Below are positions 58,958 to 64,000 of a DNA stretch of 64,000 nucleotides, in pieces. Position 1 is the stretch's first letter. Each line of letters begins with the position of its first letter. The notes under the pieces are model-generated. The model made no database searches and had not been told where the DNA came from. It saw only the letters and a program-made list of their open reading frames with translations. The position numbers were made by a program, and so were the translations under genes. This stretch comes from Pocillopora verrucosa (Eukaryota; Cnidaria; Anthozoa; Scleractinia; Pocilloporidae), in assembly GCF_036669915.1 (NCBI RefSeq), contig NC_089312.1, positions 22,669,904 through 22,733,903 of the forward strand, given 5' to 3'.

Positions 58958-60355
58958 AACAGAGCTCTACACTTTCTATAAATCACACTCTTAGTATTCT
59001 TTTTTGCCTAGTGTAAAGAACTCAAAATTTTCTCAGCGAATTAATCAGCCTTTTTGTTATCTGTAGACATAAGTGCTAAAACTGATTAGAAAATGACACA
59101 TGTTACATTTCATGTATTTTTAAAAGGGAATTGTTTCACTTTATTACTGATTAGTGTTAATTTAATGGCTCTAAGAGCCTGTGCTTCACAATCTCATTAC
59201 ATGACAAAGTAACTTTCTAAATACAATCAGTCCTGGAGAGGTACTTAGTTCAATGTACATAATTATTAAATCAACTTCTTTTGTTTTCCATTCCTTGAAC
59301 TTGAACCACATTTCTCAATGATCATGTTAAATCTTTTCTAATAGCCTTGAAATGTGTTTTGTTTTAAAACACTCAATAACAGCTGCTTTATAAATATTTT
59401 TGTTGCTATAATTTGTATATACTGTATTAACTTTGCAAATTTTACATTTAATTAGAAGGATTAAAGACAAAATATCCATATTAAGTTTAAGTAAGAGGCA
59501 AATTAGAGGAACTCTATCAGATCTCTGAGTGCAACAATGCAATAACTCCCTCAGATAAACACCATGAGGATGAGGGTAACTTGCAGCTTGATACATTTTC
59601 CTATTCAGAGTTACAGAAATTTTTCTTTTAGTTGTCTAGTGTAAATAGTTGCCATTTGCCTAATATCTTTAAAAATATCAAGAATGTTACCTTCAATTTT
59701 TACTTACCTCTCCTGTGCTAGCTTTGATGTACTGTTTTTGTATTGCAGTTCACTATTACTGAAAGTGTACTTACTGATACTTTTTTCCAACACTATCAGA
59801 TTATAATAAAAAAATTTATAAAACGAAACTCTGTGACAATTATTGAAATAAATTATGTTATTGGAGGTCAGCTAGCTCAGATCTCTAGTAAAACACTGAG
59901 TTATGAGATCGAAAATGTAGGGACTCTCACCTAACAATTTCAATATCACGTAGCTAACACGTGTCACAAACATGCCGTGAAGATATTGGATTAGCTAGAG
60001 CTAGCAACTCATCATCTCCCAAGGAGTCACCAAAAGTGTACGATGATTCTCCGGTTTTTGTTTAAGTTATTATCATTTTTGCTGTTGTCTCCGGAGCCCG
60101 ATTGGTGCCATGCAAAATTTATGTACGATTTTTTTTCCTCAATTTTTTTCTCTACTCTTTTCGCGACTTCTTTCGCGACTTTTTCAAACACTGATCATAA
60201 ATTGCATCCTTATTCCCGCGTAGTGAGAAGGAATGGAAAGACTTAGAGATGGCGAGTTTGATTCTTGGTTTTAGTTTTATCACTATTATATTTGTCACTG
60301 GAAATGTTTTAATGAGCATTTATTATTTTTCATGGAAATACGCAATATAGATATT
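58958..60355. other. CDK1 3' UTR and intergenic sequence
   Basis: No coding feature recognised. ATAAAT- and AATAAA-type signals at about 58979 and 59846 could end the kinase transcript. Confidence 0.45.
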
Positions 60356-60358
60356 AAT

Positions 60359-60361
60359 TAA

Positions 60362-60394
<33 letters not shown>
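60359..60394. repeat. (ATT)n microsatellite
   Basis: About 11 ATT units. Confidence 0.95.
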
Positions 60395-60395
<1 letters not shown>

Positions 60396-60424
60396 AATGT
60401 GTCATAGTGTCGGGTAGTTTTACC

Positions 60425-60775
60425 TTCATACTTGCCTATCTTACAACAAGGCAATATATCACTGAGAGTTATTTTCATTTGGGAATGCATTACAAAGAAA
60501 TCTTGCTTCTTATTTTAACCCACGGGTTTTACTTTAGTATGCGCCAATTGAAGAGAATTTTAAAGTCTCGTGGTCTTGGGCGACGGAAAAATCGTAGTAG
60601 TCTCCGAGAGGTTGGTGGATGCATAAAGATGGAATTGTGTAAATGATCCAAAGACTCACGGGTCTACGGCCTTTGTGTTGACAAAGATACTCTCAGGAAC
60701 CTCCTAAAAATTCTTGATCCTGACGGTGTAGACATAAATTTCCTTTGTGGAGTCATCTTGCGAATACAATAACAT
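60425..60775 (+). pseudogene. Transposase/integrase-like remnant
   Basis: Reads YFHLGMHYKEILLLILTHGF, then SMRQLKRILKSRGLGRRKN and SSLREV. After a break it gives SRVYGL, DKDTLRNLLKILDPDGVD and soon stops. The first part is a helix-turn-helix arrangement and the second the region before the DDE core of integrase-domain transposases common in cnidarian and fish genomes. Roughly a dozen residues are missing between SRVYG and the DKDTLR piece and the catalytic core is absent, so it is dead. Confidence 0.55.
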
Positions 60776-60944
60776 TGCCATGAAGGAAAAATATTTTGTT
60801 GTCAATAATATGTTCGTTATTAATTATAGTTTGAACGAGAAAGGGAATCTGAAAAGCAGTGTCATTAAAGTGGGAGTGTCCTACTAGGGCCAAACATTAT
60901 ACATACAGTTTTTTTAACTGGAACAACTAGAAGAACATGTAAAG

Positions 60945-61891
60945 AGCAGTTTTAAGCAATGTTCATTTCCCAGAATTCACTGTCGATGATGCTGTTCATT
61001 TCTTGTCTCAAGTCTGCAAAGTTTTAGTATGTTGAGGGCAACTCTAAAGATACCGATGGTGCCCACGCATGAGCAGTGGGACGCCTCTCAAAGCCATCTA
61101 GACTAGTGAAAGTAACCTTAATTTTGTCCAAACATATGGTGTCAGTCTCTCAATATCTAGTTCTCTCAGGTAATTTTTAAAGTAGAATATGACATTTTCT
61201 CCAGGCAAAATTTTGCGGTTGTGGGATAACTTCAAGGAGATCGATCACCTCATCAGTTTTGTTTGTTGGAATGGCTCTAGTTAATAAATTTATAAGTTTT
61301 CCGTGGAGTTAAGGGTGGCTGTCTTCAATTTACGTTATGGCTCATGTCATGTCAATAATGTATTGACAAGCTTGTATTCGCTCTTTGTGAGCGATTTCTA
61401 AAATTGTATCCCTGCTCAGGCTTTGGAGCTCGCTTATATTCGAATCTATATAAGAAATCAAGCCACTCGTCATTGTGTTCATCCAAAGAACCGTTAATTC
61501 AAAAGCATGCACAACCAAAGCCCTTTTATCCCTAGACAAATAGGCTAAGAAAGAATCGAGTAGCACTTGCTGTGTCACCTCGCTTTCCCCAAAAAGTGTA
61601 GCAATCAGGAATGCCCTATTTAACTTTACAATTCAAGGAGTCTAGCAATGGCTTCTCTCTCTGGAGTTTGAAAGTCATGTCGTTTATCTTCTCCAACTGT
61701 GCAGGAATTCTCAAATGCTGTCTAGAACGCTGACAGTGCGTCCCTGAAAACTCCATTTTCATCTGCTCCGACTTCTTCTTGGCCATGTGCATGTGCACTT
61801 TTAGTTGAGCTGCCATAAATGATGGATCCTTAAACACTTCAATCATATCAGACACAACCTGCACCCTCCGAATTCTGACGAGTCTATGCAA
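60945..61891 (-). pseudogene. Degenerate gene ending in a HECT C-lobe-like domain
   Basis: Minus-strand open blocks with stops and shifts between them. 61891-61616 has KDPSFMAAQLKVHMHMAKKK. 61578-61342 has LLDSFLAYLSRDKRALVVHA and LWMNTMTSGLISYI. About 61290-61200 has IPTNKTDEVIDLLEVIPQPQ. About 61135-60955 reads ICLDKIKVTFTSLDGFERRP, TAHAW, LELPSTY, a stop and NFADLRQEMNSI. The last block resembles the C-lobe of HECT-type ubiquitin ligases (the RRPTAH-C-x-LELPSTY pattern), but the catalytic cysteine position reads Trp here. Such HECT-like genes are often dispersed by mobile elements in cnidarians. Confidence 0.45.
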
Positions 61892-61899
61892 TAAGAAAG

Positions 61900-62580
61900 C
61901 ATGAAATGAATAATTACTAATTAGTTAAAAAGGTGAAGGAGCATACGAGCCAAGGAGGCCCATGCGGCAGGAGCTTAACCTGATTTCTGTAGTATGAAGC
62001 ACCTAGGAGCACTTTAGATGGGACGTTAGTACACATAAGTAAAACGTGACTGTTATTGACTGATTACAATGCGTGTCTTCAGGAATAGGCAGAGCAGAAA
62101 AAATTATTTTACATAATTATCTTCTCTCATTTGTTTTCTTGATTTCAAGTTGGATTATTTTCAAATGCAAACCCAAAATACTGTCGTAGATGATACTAAT
62201 ATCATCTAAATTTCTTTAAGAATACAAATCTAAGAACATCATGCGGTTCCCCTATTAGCTGGAACATTGCTCCCTCATTACCGTCCTCACCTTACTTCCA
62301 CAATGCATTGCTTGTTATCTAACCGCTTACGATGTTGAAAAGAATCCATTTATGTATTTTTATTGAGAATTTGACCGTATTGTTTTATTCCTAAGAGCGG
62401 TCGTAAATGCTCCCATACAAACTCTTATAATTTCGCCATGACTTAATCATCTCCCAACTGAAGCTTGGGCCGATTGTGCTTAAGTCGGTCATGTTTCCCC
62501 TTCGTGCAGGAATGAGCCTGTGACGAGTAAGACCAGCGATTGAAAAAGTCGAGAAAAAAGTTAGGGAAAAAGTCGCGAAA
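61900..62580. other. Intergenic, no gene recognised
   Basis: No splice-bounded exon or recognised family. Confidence 0.4.
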
Positions 62581-62591
62581 AAAGCAAGAAA

Positions 62592-62661
62592 TTCGAGCGC
62601 GAGGAAAAAAAATCGAGCGCGAGGAAAAAAAATCGAGCGCGAGGAAAAAAAATCGAGCGCG
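62592..62661. repeat. 20-bp CpG-containing minisatellite, 3.5 copies
   Basis: ATCGAGCGCGAGGAAAAAAA is repeated nearly without change, ending at GCGAATTTTG. It lies about 180 bp upstream of the dioxygenase start codon. Confidence 0.9.
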
Positions 62662-62843
62662 AATTTTGATCAATGTAAGTCGTCTTACTAAATCTTTATA
62701 GGACGTTTCGTGAATCTTACACACCCGAATGAACGTGAGACTTCCAATATTAATATCAGCAGCTCATCATCATCTTCTAAAGGATTACTAGCGATGACTT
62801 TCCATTTTCACATTTTAAATTATTAACAGGGATTCAAGCAGCC

Positions 62844-63008
62844 ATGGAGTCAACCATACCAATCATCGACTTAAGCGCCATGTGTTTGGGGAAAACAGCT
62901 GAATCGTCCACCGCATTAGAAATCAGACAGCTCGCAGATGAAATATACAGGGCTTTCTGTACGGTTGGATTCGTTTATATTAAAAACCACGGTATTCCAC
63001 GGGAAAAG
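62844..63008 (+). CDS. 2-oxoglutarate/Fe(II)-dependent dioxygenase, first coding exon (3' end outside window)
   Basis: 55 codons from ATG to the donor GTAAGG at 63009. STIPIIDLSAM, then LADEIYRAFCTVGFVYIKNH and GIPREK, is the DIOX_N domain of the isopenicillin-N-synthase-like family, whose later part binds Fe(II) through HxD...H and 2-oxoglutarate. That part lies beyond the window, so the substrate cannot be guessed. GGAT-rich sequence with an acceptor-like TTAACAG at 62823-62829 suggests a non-coding exon upstream. Confidence 0.8.
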
Positions 63009-64000
63009 GTAAGGATCTCATTCTTAGGTTTAGTTCTTTTGAACAGAAATTAAATTATTTGGAAAGATTCACCTCTCCTCAAGGAAGAATTAATAAGTTC
63101 TGATTCTTCGTCTTCAGAGAAGAATTACAATTCTGAAGGAGAAATCTGGGCTCAATTGTGTGGTGTAAAATGCATAAGTAATGTCACAAATTGTATCGTC
63201 AATCAAATGGATTTGTGGTTCTTTAGGGTCTTGGGATTTTTTGGGTCTCAGGGTCTCTTAGAGTCTGTTGGTCTTTAGGTCCCTAGTTCTCTAGGTCTTT
63301 AGCTCTCTAGGTCTGTAGGTCTCTAGGTTTATGGGTCCCTGGGTCTTTGGGTCTCTAGTAGGGTCTTTAGGTCTCTGGAATCTCTGGGTCTCTATTTCTC
63401 TATGGGTCTATGGGTCTTCTAGCGGCTTCCTAGTCTCTCTGTCTCTGTCTTTCTTCCAGGCCTGGTTTACGAACACTAATGTTTTAATCCCTGGAAAAAA
63501 CTTAAACATAGTGAAACTCTTTATCGGCTCTCCAAGCTGTTCAATCAAGTCATTCATTATGTTAGTCATCAAATTTATTAATGCAGAAAAGGTTTGTAAA
63601 AACACCTAAAGTTACTTTGATCATTGCAGTAATGGAAAGTTGTGTCATTTGCTCTTTAGAAAAAAGAATATGAAATTTAACATAAAATCCAGGTGCAAAA
63701 CATGGCTTTATTATCCAACTTTAATTTTAAGTATTCCCAGTGTAGGGTCAATGTAAAAGGAGGCTAATGAACCAAAATGATTGTAATCAATGCAAACTTA
63801 TATTGAGAATTAGTTTAGTTAAATGCTTTTTTACCAGCTGCAAAGAAAAAAAAACTGAACTGATGTAATCAAGGCCAGTACAAAGCATGTACTACTCTCA
63901 ACGAACTCTCTAATTTTATTTTTTTTTTTTTAGGATAAGAACAAGCATCTAAATATCCTCCTTAAAACTTCCATATTTTATTTTTGACAATAAAAGATGT
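63009..64000. other. First intron of the dioxygenase gene with a GGTCT repeat
   Basis: From about 63218 to 63460 the intron is a degenerate array of TAGGTCTCTAGGTCT / GGGTCTCT units. No second exon was recognised to position 64000; the coding-like stretch at 63455-63609 does not resemble the dioxygenase family. Confidence 0.6.
63218..63460. repeat. GGTCTCT-type degenerate minisatellite
   Basis: More than twenty near-copies of an 8-10 bp unit GGTCTCTA or GGTCTTTG, G/T-rich on this strand. Confidence 0.85.

Noticed and set aside
63331-63609. 92-codon frame at the right edge
   Set aside because: First half is translation of the GGTCTCT repeat; second half lacks dioxygenase motifs.

Overview
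The window is animal nuclear DNA: AT-rich, with compact multi-exon genes that have GT-AG introns, microsatellites and many small palindromic inverted-repeat elements. The gene content (SIRT1, CDK1, UBE2D, OSTC, an ADAMTS-like protease, and death-effector plus TRADD-N domains) and the repeats suggest an anthozoan cnidarian, most likely a stony coral. That placement is inferred from family knowledge, not from a search.

Layout. 1-7951 (minus): 5' part of a secreted ADAM/ADAMTS-type metalloprotease that runs off the left edge. 10044-20054 (plus): two tandem UBE2D ubiquitin-conjugating enzyme genes with identical six-exon structure. 22235-31235 (plus): complete 12-exon SIRT1. 31.2-34.9 kb: intergenic, with tandem repeats and a broken PIF1-like helicase remnant. 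34928-47693 (minus): seven exons that join in frame into an 864-residue protein with two death-effector domains, a short hydrophobic stretch, a TRADD-N-like domain, a coiled coil, a filamin repeat and an NHL propeller. Its second intron holds a 3.96 kb terminal-inverted-repeat element with its own broken gene, and a Crypton-like recombinase fragment. 47776-49442: a long-inverted-repeat element just upstream of that gene. 50972-53756 (minus): OSTC. 54927-58957 (plus): a CDK1-type kinase. 60.4-61.9 kb: transposase and HECT-like remnants. 62844-63008 (plus): first coding exon of a 2-oxoglutarate/Fe(II) dioxygenase continuing past the right edge.

The housekeeping genes (ubiquitin transfer, deacetylation, N-glycosylation, cell cycle) have no evident joint function. 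The most unusual object is the death-fold/NHL gene: it looks like a TRIM-NHL protein whose RING/B-box part is replaced by apoptosis or immune adaptor domains. All six of its introns are phase 1 and all internal exons are multiples of three, the pattern expected from exon shuffling. All gene models were built by hand from splice signals, reading phase and family motifs; no search or transcript data were available.
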